64,000 nucleotides of DNA from Cytophagales bacterium (lineage in GTDB: Bacteria > Bacteroidota > Bacteroidia > Cytophagales > Cyclobacteriaceae): NCBI GenBank assembly GCA_033344775.1, contig JAWPMT010000004.1:1178001-1242000 (forward strand), written 5' to 3'. The number at the start of each line of letters is the position of its first letter. Position 1 is the stretch's first letter. A program made the translations under genes and the position numbers. The notes under the pieces are model-generated. The model worked only from the letters and a program-made list of their open reading frames with translations. It was not told where the DNA came from and made no database searches. Positions 37,229 to 46,542 of the stretch are shown here, in pieces.

Positions 37229-38005
37229 TTATTGATTTGTCTCGCGATAGATCTTTCGTATGTCCTCTTCAGGAATGTGAGGATAGAAAACCTTTGCCAA
37301 TCCAACCGCTTCATCTTCACTTGATGCGACCTGATGAATCCGCTTTTGAATGATCTCATACTCCGATGCTAGCCTCTTTTGTTCCCCTAGTTGATCATTT
37401 AGCACGCTCAAAGCCGCATTGGCGGCTATTACCACCTGTTCCGAAGTTGAAGCACGATCGTTCATGTAAAAGATGTACCAGCTAAAGTGATCAATATTCT
37501 CAGACCATAACAATTGATATTCGTTTGACTTTTGATCTAAACCTGGAGGAATAGACCGGTACTTCTCCGAGGTAGCTGTAAGCAACTGTTCCACATGCTC
37601 AACACGTTTGATCTGAACCCAAAGAGTTTGCAGCGCTTCGGTCAGTTCAAAATCTACAATAGCAATGTCTTGCATATTCAGCGCATACTCAATGGCCTGA
37701 TAATCGTATTGTGGCTCGATAAATCGGAATTTTGAATAGTTGCTGTAAGAGCCTCTCGCCTGAATTTTTTCCAGCCTTTCCGTTCTTGCGATCATGGACC
37801 GATTGACGCGGCTCATGGTGAATCGAAAGGTCTCCAATTCAAACTTTAGCGCCGTAAGCACCCGATCACGGCTTTCATTGTCTTTTCTCTGCTCCGCAGA
37901 TTGTTGAATCAGAAAAGCACAATACACCCCAATGATTACGATCAGTAGGTCGATCATGACCCACATCAACTTATTTTTTGAGGAAAAGAGCTTTCTAAGG
38001 AACAT
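37229..38005 (-). CDS. Single-pass membrane protein trailing the arginine operon
   Basis: The 258-residue protein has one membrane helix near the N-terminus (MIDLLIVIIGVYCAFLI) and a long helical, charged C-terminal part with coiled-coil character. The layout resembles the Bacteroidota DUF6090-like group, but I cannot confirm this. It starts 18 bp after the argH stop, so it could be read from the same transcript. Confidence 0.75.
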   Translation of the reverse strand: MFLRKLFSSKNKLMWVMIDLLIVIIGVYCAFLIQQSAEQRKDNESRDRVLTALKFELETFRFTMSRVNRSMIARTERLEKIQARGSYSNYSKFRFIEPQYDYQAIEYALNMQDIAIVDFELTEALQTLWVQIKRVEHVEQLLTATSEKYRSIPPGLDQKSNEYQLLWSENIDHFSWYIFYMNDRASTSEQVVIAANAALSVLNDQLGEQKRLASEYEIIQKRIHQVASSEDEAVGLAKVFYPHIPEEDIRKIYRETNQ

Positions 38006-38023
38006 CGTTCGAGGAGGACAATT

Positions 38024-39325
38024 TTAGCCTACTCTCTCAAAATACGCAAACTCATTCATGAAGCTCTGGCGGATGCGGTCGTTGCCCAGGTTCCCAATAC
38101 TACCCAAATGGGTATGATTGAGTTTTTTCGGAGGATCATATTTTCCTTCAGCAATGAGTTTACCGACTTGTTGATAAGCATCTCTAAATGGAGTTCCATC
38201 CTGTACCAATTCATTTACCAGTTCGACACTGAAAATTAAGTCGTATTTAGGGTCATCTACAATACCATCGGCCACAGCGATATCCTTAAGCATCAAAGAG
38301 GCCATGTCCAAGCAATCTTTCACTTGATCAAATGCTGGAATGAAACGTTCTTTCAGCTGTTGCAGATCACGATGATAACCGGAAGGCAGGTTATTGGTAA
38401 TCAAGGTCAATTCATAAGGCAATGCTTGCAATTGATTGGCTTTGCCACGCAGCAATTCGAAACCATCAGGATTGTGCTTGTGAGGCATGATGCTACTACC
38501 TGTTGTGAATTGTACCGGAACTTTGAAGAAGTCAAAATTCTGTCCACTGAACATGCAAATATCCATGGCCAGTTTTCCCAGGGTTCCGGCAATCGAACTT
38601 ATGGCCATTGCTACGGACTTCTCCATTTTGCCGCGGGTCATTTGCGCATATACCACATTGTGATTGGGCTCCTGAAAAGACAAGTCCTCAGTAGTAAAAT
38701 CCCGATCAACTGGAAATGAAGAACCATATCCTGCAGCAGAGCCGAGTGGGTTTTTATTGGTGATCTGGTGCGCACTTTTGAGCATGATCATGTCATCCAC
38801 CAGGCTTTCAGCATAAGCACCAAACCATAAACCAAAAGAAGACGGCATAGCAATTTGCATGTGTGTGTAGCCTGGCATCAATACGTTTTTATACTGTTCA
38901 CTTTTTGTCAACAGCGTATCGAATAGAAAAATCATTCGATCGGCTACTTGCCGAAGCTCCGCACGCGCAAATAGTTTCAAGGCGGTCAGTACCTGATCAT
39001 TTCTAGAACGTCCAGTATGGATTTTTTTTCCCAGGTCTCCTAACTTTTGAGTTAGCATCAGCTCAATTTGAGAATGAACATCCTCAATTCCAGCTTCTAT
39101 TTTGAAATCACCATGAGCAATGACCTCACCAATTACTTCCAGCTCATTTACCAGACCACTGACCTCCAGCTCTGTCAGAATGCCAATCTTTCCCAGCATC
39201 CGTGCATGTGCAATACATCCCTGGACATCATAGGCCGCCAGATAAAGGTCCAGTTCCTGGTCTTGTCCTATAGTGAACCGTTCAAACAGTTCGTTAATGT
39301 CTTCTCCTTTTTGCCAAAGTTTCAT
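38024..39325 (-). CDS. argH: Argininosuccinate lyase
   Basis: The 433-residue enzyme shows TGRSRND (104-110) and the lyase signature GSSIMPHKHNP (276-286). It splits argininosuccinate into arginine and fumarate, the last step of the pathway. It is slightly shorter than the usual ~460 residues. A palindromic repeat lies in the 247-bp gap before it, so its expression could be separate from the rest of the operon. Confidence 0.95.
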   Translation of the reverse strand: MKLWQKGEDINELFERFTIGQDQELDLYLAAYDVQGCIAHARMLGKIGILTELEVSGLVNELEVIGEVIAHGDFKIEAGIEDVHSQIELMLTQKLGDLGKKIHTGRSRNDQVLTALKLFARAELRQVADRMIFLFDTLLTKSEQYKNVLMPGYTHMQIAMPSSFGLWFGAYAESLVDDMIMLKSAHQITNKNPLGSAAGYGSSFPVDRDFTTEDLSFQEPNHNVVYAQMTRGKMEKSVAMAISSIAGTLGKLAMDICMFSGQNFDFFKVPVQFTTGSSIMPHKHNPDGFELLRGKANQLQALPYELTLITNNLPSGYHRDLQQLKERFIPAFDQVKDCLDMASLMLKDIAVADGIVDDPKYDLIFSVELVNELVQDGTPFRDAYQQVGKLIAEGKYDPPKKLNHTHLGSIGNLGNDRIRQSFMNEFAYFERVG

Positions 39326-39427
39326 GGTCGATAATTTAAAAATCTAGATCTGCTTTCAAAAGTGAGGATTTACGATCCCATCATCTCATTGAACAACATT
39401 GTCTTCAACTTAACCAAAAAAATTATC

Positions 39428-39509
39428 CGTCATTCCTGCGCAGACAGGAATCTCAAAATTATTTATACTTCTATTGATTGAGATTCCGGGACTATCGCCC
39501 GGAATGACG
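39428..39509. repeat. Palindromic repeat with CGTCATTCC / GGAATGACG ends
   Basis: The two ends are perfect inverted 9-mers. Inside, AATCTCAA and TTGAGATT pair, with CCTGCGCAGACAGG and CCGGGACTATCGCCCGG as extra small hairpins. It sits between argE and argH and has the same ends as the element at 3592-3866. Confidence 0.75.
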
Positions 39510-39572
39510 TTAAGTTGATGGCGGCATTTACCCCAAAATAACATTCTGATTGATTTCGTTCTAGGCTGCACT

Positions 39573-40634
39573 TTACACATTACTCTTCAATTCTTCCAAC
39601 AATCGAATATACCCAACGATTCCGTTCTCAATTTCCTGCAGGTAAATAAATTCGTCCGGAGTATGGGAACGCTCTGATCGTCCTGGTCCCATTTTGATGG
39701 TAGGAATAGGGATCACCGCCTGATCCGATGTGGTAGGTGAACCAAAAACCTTAATTCCCAACACCTCCCCAGCATTTCGAATTGGACTTCCTTCAGGCAT
39801 CTGTGAAGGGCGTAATCGCGTAGACCTGGCCTTTACTTCGCAGGACACATGCTCCTGTACCGTGGATAAAACCTCCTCATTGGTATAAGCATCAGTAGTT
39901 CTCACATCCACCACAAATTCGCAACTATCAGGAATCACATTGTGTTGGTACCCGGATTGGATCTGTGTGACCGACATTTTGATGGGCCCCAAATATTCGG
40001 AAGTCACCGGATATTGATAGGTTCGGAACCATTCAATGTCTTTTAAAGCCTCATAAATGGCATTTTTCCCAATGTCTCGTGCTGCATGTCCGGCTACACC
40101 CTGGGCTTTACAATCCAGGACCATCAGGCCTTTTTCAGCAACGGCCATGTTCATTTCAGTAGGTTCCCCGATGATCCCGTAATCCAATTGCCCCAATTCC
40201 GACAAAATGGACTCAACTCCTCCCCGACCGGAATTCTCTTCTTCCGCTGTAGCGGCAAGCACCAGGTTAAAAGGAATCTCCTGCTCATAAAAATGAAGGA
40301 AAGTAGCGATCAAGCTGACTAGACATCCTCCGGCATCATTGCTTCCCAATCCATAAAGCTTACCTTCTTCTATGACAGGTGTAAATGGATTCTTGGTATA
40401 GCCTTTATTGGGTTTTACCGTATCGTGATGGGAATTGAGCAAAATGGTCAATTTTCCTTCCTGATATTCTTTATTTTGAGCCCAGATATTATTCCCAGAA
40501 CGATGAAATTCCACTCCATGCCCTTTAAGAAATTCGGCCAGAATTTGAGCCGTTTCATCCTCTTCCTTACTCATGCTTGGCGTGGCTATCAGTTGCTTCA
40601 ATAGGGCCAACGAATCGTCATACAATTGTTTCAT
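39573..40634 (-). CDS. argE: M20-family deacylase, probable arginine-pathway N-acyl deacylase
   Basis: The 353-residue protein has M20 metallopeptidase motifs: LLNSHHDTV, GSNDAGG and ATAEEENSGRGG, with His in RSERSHTPDE. Its place in the operon suggests that it removes the acyl group from N-acylcitrulline. Whether that group is acetyl or succinyl depends on the partner transcarbamylase. Start overlaps the argB stop (ATGA). Confidence 0.9.
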   Translation of the reverse strand: MKQLYDDSLALLKQLIATPSMSKEEDETAQILAEFLKGHGVEFHRSGNNIWAQNKEYQEGKLTILLNSHHDTVKPNKGYTKNPFTPVIEEGKLYGLGSNDAGGCLVSLIATFLHFYEQEIPFNLVLAATAEEENSGRGGVESILSELGQLDYGIIGEPTEMNMAVAEKGLMVLDCKAQGVAGHAARDIGKNAIYEALKDIEWFRTYQYPVTSEYLGPIKMSVTQIQSGYQHNVIPDSCEFVVDVRTTDAYTNEEVLSTVQEHVSCEVKARSTRLRPSQMPEGSPIRNAGEVLGIKVFGSPTTSDQAVIPIPTIKMGPGRSERSHTPDEFIYLQEIENGIVGYIRLLEELKSNV

Positions 40635-41425
40635 GAGGAAATAAGGGTAAAGTTTTGTTGATTATTGATGATATCGCCCAGGCGATCATACTGTCCTATT
40701 CTGACGCTTTTCACTCCCTTGTCCAGCGCAGCAAATGCATTGTCTAATTTCGGGATCATTCCACTATGGATCTTTTTAGCTTCTTTCAACTTGCGATAAG
40801 ATCGAGCATTGATACTTGTGATCAATGAATCAGGATTCTCCAGACTTTCCATTACACCCGGCTGCTCAAAAAGGAAAATGAGATGAACCTCATGAGATTT
40901 AGCCAGGGCTAAGCCCACCTGGGTGGCAATGGTATCCGCATTGGTATTCAATAATTGCCCCATCTTATCATGTGTAATAGCAGCTAGAACGGGTGCAAAT
41001 CCACGCTCAAAAAGCAAACTCAGGAATTCGGTATTCACCTGATCCACATCACCTGCCCATCCATAATCAATACCCGCCTTGACCGCTCTTTTATGCGCCT
41101 TGATCAAGTTACCGTCTGCACCAGTAAGTCCGAGGGCATTTACACCTCTTGCCTGCAATTCAGCGACAAGTTGCTTATTCATGAGTCCTCCATAGACCAT
41201 CACCGCCACCTCAAGCATGTCATCATCCGTGATTCTACGCCCTTCGATCAACGGTGCTTTTACACCCAGTTTTTCTGCCAAAGAGGAAGCTCTGCGACCT
41301 CCGCCGTGCACCAGGATCTTGGGTCCTTCCACCTCCGAAAAAGCATTTAGTAACTGTTGTGACTTGTAACTATCTTCAAGGATCGCTCCTCCGGTTTTTA
41401 CGATGTATATTGGTTCGGTACTCAT
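40631..41425 (-). CDS. argB: Acetylglutamate kinase-like enzyme
   Basis: The 264-residue amino acid kinase opens with IVKTGGAILEDS and has the HGGGRR nucleotide-binding segment. LLNTNADTIATQVG holds the conserved Asn. It phosphorylates N-acylglutamate, the second step. Its start overlaps the transcarbamylase stop as ATGA. The lysine after IV is the expected catalytic lysine. Confidence 0.93.
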   Translation of the reverse strand: MSTEPIYIVKTGGAILEDSYKSQQLLNAFSEVEGPKILVHGGGRRASSLAEKLGVKAPLIEGRRITDDDMLEVAVMVYGGLMNKQLVAELQARGVNALGLTGADGNLIKAHKRAVKAGIDYGWAGDVDQVNTEFLSLLFERGFAPVLAAITHDKMGQLLNTNADTIATQVGLALAKSHEVHLIFLFEQPGVMESLENPDSLITSINARSYRKLKEAKKIHSGMIPKLDNAFAALDKGVKSVRIGQYDRLGDIINNQQNFTLISS

Positions 41426-42366
41426 AGTTTTTCAAGTATGGAATGGAGAACGGCCTGCGCCGCCCAGGTACGATTTGAAGCTTGTTGAATATGGATGGCC
41501 TGATCACTGTCCATGACCTCATCACTCACGACCACATTTCGACGTACAGGCAAACAATGCATGAAAAATGCCTCCTGCGTCAGGTTCATTTTTGTTTGAT
41601 CAATGATCCAATCCGGATGATCCGCTATTTGCCCATAATGCTGGTAGCTGCTCCAGTTCTTGGCATAGACAAAATGAGCACCATCCAATGCCACAGCCTG
41701 ATCATTTAGCACTTCCGCTTTCCCAGCATATTCAGTTGACAACTCCATTCCTTCAGGTGCAGCAATGACCAACTCATGATTGGTGTGGTTTACCCATTGA
41801 GCAAACGAATTGGAAACCGCCTGTGGTAGCGGCTTCACATGAGGCGCCCAACTCAAGACTATTTTGGCTCTTTCCACTTTTTTGAATTCTTCGATGGTCA
41901 ACAGATCCGTCAATGACTGGAGTGGGTGCAACGTAGCAGACTCCATGTTGATGACCGGCTTACCCGAATATTGCACAAATGCCTGCAGGATCTTTTCCTG
42001 ATAGTCTTCCTCTCGATCTACTAACCCCGGAAAGGACCGTACCGCCAGAACATCACAATAACTTCCAATCACCGCGGCAGCTTCCTTGACGTGTTCCGCT
42101 TTTCCTCCATCCATCACCGCTCCGTCTTCCGTTTCCAGCTGCCAGGAATCCTGTGTAACATTCATCACGATGGTCTCCATACCCAGGTTCTGAGCTGCCT
42201 TAACTGTACTGATGCGAGTCCGCAAACTGGGATTGAAGAAAAGTAATCCCAATGTTTTCCGCCTTCCTAATGCTTCAAATCCAAAGGGGTTGGCTTTCAT
42301 TTGAGCAGCTTTCGCTACTAATTCGGGCACATTCGGTGCATCGTTGACAGATAGAAAATTTCTCAT
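41422..42366 (-). CDS. N-acylornithine transcarbamylase (ArgF', probably succinyl-type)
   Basis: The 314-residue protein belongs to the Bacteroidota/Xanthomonas ArgF' group, not to ordinary ornithine transcarbamylase. Carbamoyl-phosphate binding is seen in FFNPSLRTR (43-51) and HCLP (270-273). The specificity residue in DGGKAEH is Ala90; from published work, Glu at this position marks the acetylornithine enzyme and Pro, Ser, Val or Ala marks succinylornithine activity. The product would be N-succinylcitrulline. Twelve bp after argD. Confidence 0.92.
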   Translation of the reverse strand: MRNFLSVNDAPNVPELVAKAAQMKANPFGFEALGRRKTLGLLFFNPSLRTRISTVKAAQNLGMETIVMNVTQDSWQLETEDGAVMDGGKAEHVKEAAAVIGSYCDVLAVRSFPGLVDREEDYQEKILQAFVQYSGKPVINMESATLHPLQSLTDLLTIEEFKKVERAKIVLSWAPHVKPLPQAVSNSFAQWVNHTNHELVIAAPEGMELSTEYAGKAEVLNDQAVALDGAHFVYAKNWSSYQHYGQIADHPDWIIDQTKMNLTQEAFFMHCLPVRRNVVVSDEVMDSDQAIHIQQASNRTWAAQAVLHSILEKL

Positions 42367-42378
42367 TGAGTTAACAAA

Positions 42379-43509
42379 TTATGAAGCCAGTACTTTTCGA
42401 AAAGCTTCTAAAAACTGATCACAATCGTGATCATCAATACTTAACGGGGGTAATAATCGCAATACATTAGGCTCGGAAGACGAACCTGTAAAGACCTGAT
42501 GGTCAAAAACAAGGGACTTGCGGATGTCAGCAACCGGCTGATCCATGACCAGCCCCAGCATCAGCCCTGCTCCTCGAATTTCTTTCACCTGCTCAATCTT
42601 GGACAATTCCTGTTTCAGGTACGCTCCTTTTTCCTGTGCATTCGTCAGTAAATTTTCTTTTTCCATTACTTCCAACACAGCCAAACCAGCAGCGCAAGCC
42701 AGGTGATTTCCTCCGAACGTACTACCTAGCATCCCTTTCCAACGGGTCATTTCAGGACTGACCAACACACCGCCTATCGGGAAACCATTGCCCATTCCTT
42801 TAGCCATGGTGACGACATCCGCTTTCACATCCTGCAATTGATGTGCAAAAAATACCCCGCTACGACCGTATCCGGACTGGATCTCATCCAGGATCATGAC
42901 AGCCCCGTGTTCATCACATAGGCTTCGGATGGCTGCTAAAAATTCCTTCGATGGCACATGAATTCCTCCAATCCCGAGCATACCTTCGACCATCACTGCG
43001 CAGATCTGATCATTGAAATTTGCCTTAAGAGATTCAAGGTCATTCAATGGTAGTCTAATAATGTCCTGATGATTATCGAACTGGGTCTGTACTTTCTTGT
43101 TGTCCGTGCAGCTCACGGCCATGGAGGTACGCCCATGAAATCCTTTCTCAAATACGATGATCTTCGACTTTTCAGGCTGACTAAATCCCGCAGCCTTGAT
43201 CGCATTTTCTGTGGCCTCCGCTCCGGAATTACAGAAAAACACGTCATAATCAGCATATCCCGAAAGCTCACCAAGTTTTGTAGCAAGCTCTTGCTGAATA
43301 GGCATCCTGATGGAGTTCGAGTAAAAACCGAGTCTCCCCAACTGATCATTGATCCGCTGGACATAGTGGGGATGGGTGTGACCGATAGAAATTACAGCAT
43401 GCCCTCCGTAGAAATCCAGGTATTTCGTGCCCTGATCATCCCAAACATAAGCTCCTTCTGCTTTATGAGGAGTGATATCGTAGACCGGATAAACGTCAAT
43501 TGGATTCAT
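42379..43509 (-). CDS. argD: Acetylornithine aminotransferase-like PLP enzyme
   Basis: The 376-residue class III aminotransferase has FCNSGAEATENAIK (92-105), ILDEIQSGYGR and the PLP lysine Lys237 in MAKGMGNGFPIGG. It converts N-acylglutamate semialdehyde to N-acylornithine. Located directly upstream of argF' and 75 bp downstream of proC. Confidence 0.93.
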   Translation of the reverse strand: MNPIDVYPVYDITPHKAEGAYVWDDQGTKYLDFYGGHAVISIGHTHPHYVQRINDQLGRLGFYSNSIRMPIQQELATKLGELSGYADYDVFFCNSGAEATENAIKAAGFSQPEKSKIIVFEKGFHGRTSMAVSCTDNKKVQTQFDNHQDIIRLPLNDLESLKANFNDQICAVMVEGMLGIGGIHVPSKEFLAAIRSLCDEHGAVMILDEIQSGYGRSGVFFAHQLQDVKADVVTMAKGMGNGFPIGGVLVSPEMTRWKGMLGSTFGGNHLACAAGLAVLEVMEKENLLTNAQEKGAYLKQELSKIEQVKEIRGAGLMLGLVMDQPVADIRKSLVFDHQVFTGSSSEPNVLRLLPPLSIDDHDCDQFLEAFRKVLAS

Positions 43510-43584
43510 GATTCAATTTCTGATTGATCAAATATTCTTCTAAAAAACTCGCCGATTTCGACAAGCTCAATCTGACACGTTTTT

Positions 43585-44382
43585 TCATGAACTAATGCTG
43601 TTGATCTTTTCAAAAGAGGTCAAGAGGCCTTTGATGAGGGCGGAACTGAAACCCTGATGTTCCATTTCATTGAGGCCAGCAATGGTACAACCCTGAGGGG
43701 TAGTCACCCGATCGATCTCTACTTCGGGATGATTGCCCTGAGAGATGATGAGGCTAGCAGCCCCTTTGGCAGTTTGTACTGCAATTTGCTGAGCTTCTTC
43801 GGGATGGAAGCCCATCTCTATTCCTCCTTGCGTGGCGGCTCGCAGGTATCTCATAAAAAAGGCTATCCCACTGGCCCCCAATACCGTAGCGGCTTTCATC
43901 AATCGCTCTTCAATGACGAGTACTTCGCCTAAAGATTCGAATATTTGTACCACTTGCTGTTCAACTGCTTTCGAAACTTCGTTGGAGCTACAAATACAAG
44001 TCATGGACTCGCCAATGGCTACCGCCGTATTGGGCATCGCCCGAACGATGGCTGTTCCGGAATCCACCTTCGCGGCGATAAGTTCCACTGAAACTCCCGT
44101 GATCACAGAAACCAATACTTGATCAACAAGCGCTGGATTGATCTCTTCCAGTACGCTTTCCAATTGTTTGGGTTGTACACATAGGACCACAAAGGTTGCC
44201 CTTTCTATGGCTGTTAGATTATTGTCTGACACCTGAAACCCCTCTTGTTTCAACGCATCCAGATGCTGTAGATTTCTACGGGTTAGCACAACATTACTTG
44301 CTTCAAGTAGGCCTGCATTCACAACGCCTTTAGCGATCGCGATACCGAGATTCCCTGCCCCGATGATGGTTAGTTTTTCCAT
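43585..44382 (-). CDS. proC: Pyrroline-5-carboxylate reductase
   Basis: The 265-residue protein has an N-terminal Rossmann motif GAGNLGIAIAKG and the P5CR signatures VRAMPNTAVAIG and VTTPQGCTIAGL. It makes proline from pyrroline-5-carboxylate. Its position inside the arginine operon links proline and arginine metabolism through glutamate semialdehyde. It begins two bases after the argC stop. Confidence 0.94.
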   Translation of the reverse strand: MEKLTIIGAGNLGIAIAKGVVNAGLLEASNVVLTRRNLQHLDALKQEGFQVSDNNLTAIERATFVVLCVQPKQLESVLEEINPALVDQVLVSVITGVSVELIAAKVDSGTAIVRAMPNTAVAIGESMTCICSSNEVSKAVEQQVVQIFESLGEVLVIEERLMKAATVLGASGIAFFMRYLRAATQGGIEMGFHPEEAQQIAVQTAKGAASLIISQGNHPEVEIDRVTTPQGCTIAGLNEMEHQGFSSALIKGLLTSFEKINSISS

Positions 44383-44384
44383 GA

Positions 44385-45362
44385 TTAAAAAGCAATGGAT
44401 TTTAGGTTCAGTCCTGTCTTTTCTTCCAGACCAAACATGAGATTCATATTTTGTAGAGCTTGCCCCGAGGCACCTTTCAACAAGTTATCAAGGACAGAAA
44501 TAACCATTAATTGATCATCATGCTTCTCCAGATAGATCAGGGCCTTATTCGTATTGACCACCTGCTTGACATCAGGATTGGTTTCCACCACATGCACGAA
44601 TGGATGATCCGCATAGAATTCCTTGTAATAGGCTTTGATCACCTGCTCATCCGCATCACATGAAAAGTATGAAGTAATGATGATGCCTCGGGTGAAATTC
44701 CCCCGATAGGGGATGAAATGGATCGCTTCATCAAAACCACCATCCATTTGCACCAAGCTTTCTCCGATCTCGGCAAGGTGTTGGTGTTTGAAAGCTTTAT
44801 AGACGCTCATGTTACCATTTCGCCATGAAAAGTGGGACGTTTCTGTCAATTTTTGGCCCGCTCCGGTACTTCCCGTAATTCCGGATACATTGATCGTAGA
44901 GTCGATGAGTTGGTGATGGGCCGCAGGAATGAGTCCCAATTGAATGGCCGTGGCAAAACATCCTGGATTGGCCACTCGACTGGCTTTTTCAATACCTGCC
45001 TTGTTGATTTCCGGCAAGCCGTAAATGAAATTTTCATCGTTGCCACGTGCTCGAAAATCATGGCTCAGGTCTACCAGCTTGACACCCGTCAGAGCATCCG
45101 TATTTTCCTTCACAAAATCGGTAGACTCCCCGTGACCTTTGCATAAAAACAGTACATCAATACGATCTAGTCGCAACTCTTTAGAAAAGGTCAAATCGAT
45201 ATCACCGATCAGGTCCTTGTGTAGCGCTACAATTTGTTTCCCAGCCTGGCTTTCACTTTGCGCAAAAACCAACTCCACTTCCGGATGATGCACCAGCAAT
45301 CGGATCAACTCTCCAGCCGTGTACCCGGCTGCACCATAAATTCCTACTTTGATCTTACTCAT
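44385..45362 (-). CDS. argC: N-acetyl-gamma-glutamyl-phosphate reductase
   Basis: The 325-residue enzyme opens with GAAGYTAGEL (10-19) and has the catalytic Cys135 in NPGCFATAI. It reduces N-acylglutamyl phosphate to the semialdehyde with NADPH. Start overlaps the argG stop by 8 bp. Confidence 0.94.
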   Translation of the reverse strand: MSKIKVGIYGAAGYTAGELIRLLVHHPEVELVFAQSESQAGKQIVALHKDLIGDIDLTFSKELRLDRIDVLFLCKGHGESTDFVKENTDALTGVKLVDLSHDFRARGNDENFIYGLPEINKAGIEKASRVANPGCFATAIQLGLIPAAHHQLIDSTINVSGITGSTGAGQKLTETSHFSWRNGNMSVYKAFKHQHLAEIGESLVQMDGGFDEAIHFIPYRGNFTRGIIITSYFSCDADEQVIKAYYKEFYADHPFVHVVETNPDVKQVVNTNKALIYLEKHDDQLMVISVLDNLLKGASGQALQNMNLMFGLEEKTGLNLKSIAF

Positions 45363-46542
45363 GGCTTCCGTGCAGTTTGTGGTAGATCATCGCCTGATTA
45401 CCGAATATCTTTGAAAACCCCCGGACGTCCTGACCGGACCAGCCATTGTTCATTTCTCCGTATTTCCCGTGTTCGGATTGCATCAGGTCGTTGGGAGAGT
45501 TTATTCCTTTCAGTATGAAGTGATAAGGTAGCAATTCAAGAGTCACTTCTCCACTCACTTTCTGTTGCGAACTATCCAGATACGCTTCAATGTCGCGCAA
45601 TACAGGTTCCAAAAACAAACCTTCGTGCAAGAAATTCCCGTAGGAAATGGACCATTGATCTTTCATCAAAAGCTGATGCTTGGTCAGCGTATGCTTCTCC
45701 AGCAAGTGGTGGGCTTTGACTAAAATCACCGGAGCCGCTGCCTCAAAACCGACTCGCCCTTTAATGCCTATGATCGTATCCCCTACATGGATGTCCCGAC
45801 CTATCGCATAAGGGGCTGCCATTTCATTCAGCGCTTTGATGCAATCTACTGGAGCGTATTTTTTTCCGTTCAAAGCAACTGGCTGGCCCTTTTCGAAGCT
45901 AATGGTAACTTCTATTGGATCCTGATCTTTCAATTGGGTTGGGAAAGCATCTTCAGGCAAATACTGATCAGAAGTCAGGGTTTCTTTCCCTCCTACGGAT
46001 GTCCCCCACAAGCCTTCATTAATGGAGTAAAGGGCTTTCTCCCAATTTCCAGATACTCCTTCGGTTTTTAGGAACTCAATCTCTTCTTCTCGTGACAACT
46101 TGTGGTCTCGGATTGGAGTAATGATCTCCGCTTCAGGATAAATGGTGTTGAAGACCATATCGAAACGTACCTGATCATTCCCAGCACCCGTACTTCCATG
46201 TGCAATCGCATCGGCATTGGTTTCCTTGGCGTACTTCGCAATGGCCGTAGCCTGGAAGACGCGCTCCGCAGAGACTGATAATGGATAAGTATTGTTCTTC
46301 AACACATTCCCGGCGATGAGGTAGCGGATACAGTCCTGATAATACTCCTCCTGCACATCCAACATCACATGGTTTTCAATGCCTAACTCCTTGGCTCGTT
46401 CAGCGAGTCGGCTCACTTCTTGTTCATCGAATCCTCCGGTGTTGACGGAAGCAGTCCAGACTTCATATCCCTGCTGACGGAGCCAGATTGCACAATATGT
46501 GGTATCCAGGCCACCACTGAACGCTAAAATGACTTTCTTCAT
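45355..46542 (-). CDS. argG: Argininosuccinate synthase
   Basis: The ATG at 46542 overlaps the acetyltransferase stop (ATGA) and gives 395 residues; an upstream in-frame ATG at 46575 lies inside the previous gene. The ATP pyrophosphatase loop is AFSGGLDTTYC near the N-terminus. AHGSTGAGNDQVRFD and the SINEGLWG stretch are family signatures. It joins citrulline and aspartate using ATP. Confidence 0.95.
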   Translation of the reverse strand: MKKVILAFSGGLDTTYCAIWLRQQGYEVWTASVNTGGFDEQEVSRLAERAKELGIENHVMLDVQEEYYQDCIRYLIAGNVLKNNTYPLSVSAERVFQATAIAKYAKETNADAIAHGSTGAGNDQVRFDMVFNTIYPEAEIITPIRDHKLSREEEIEFLKTEGVSGNWEKALYSINEGLWGTSVGGKETLTSDQYLPEDAFPTQLKDQDPIEVTISFEKGQPVALNGKKYAPVDCIKALNEMAAPYAIGRDIHVGDTIIGIKGRVGFEAAAPVILVKAHHLLEKHTLTKHQLLMKDQWSISYGNFLHEGLFLEPVLRDIEAYLDSSQQKVSGEVTLELLPYHFILKGINSPNDLMQSEHGKYGEMNNGWSGQDVRGFSKIFGNQAMIYHKLHGSHE

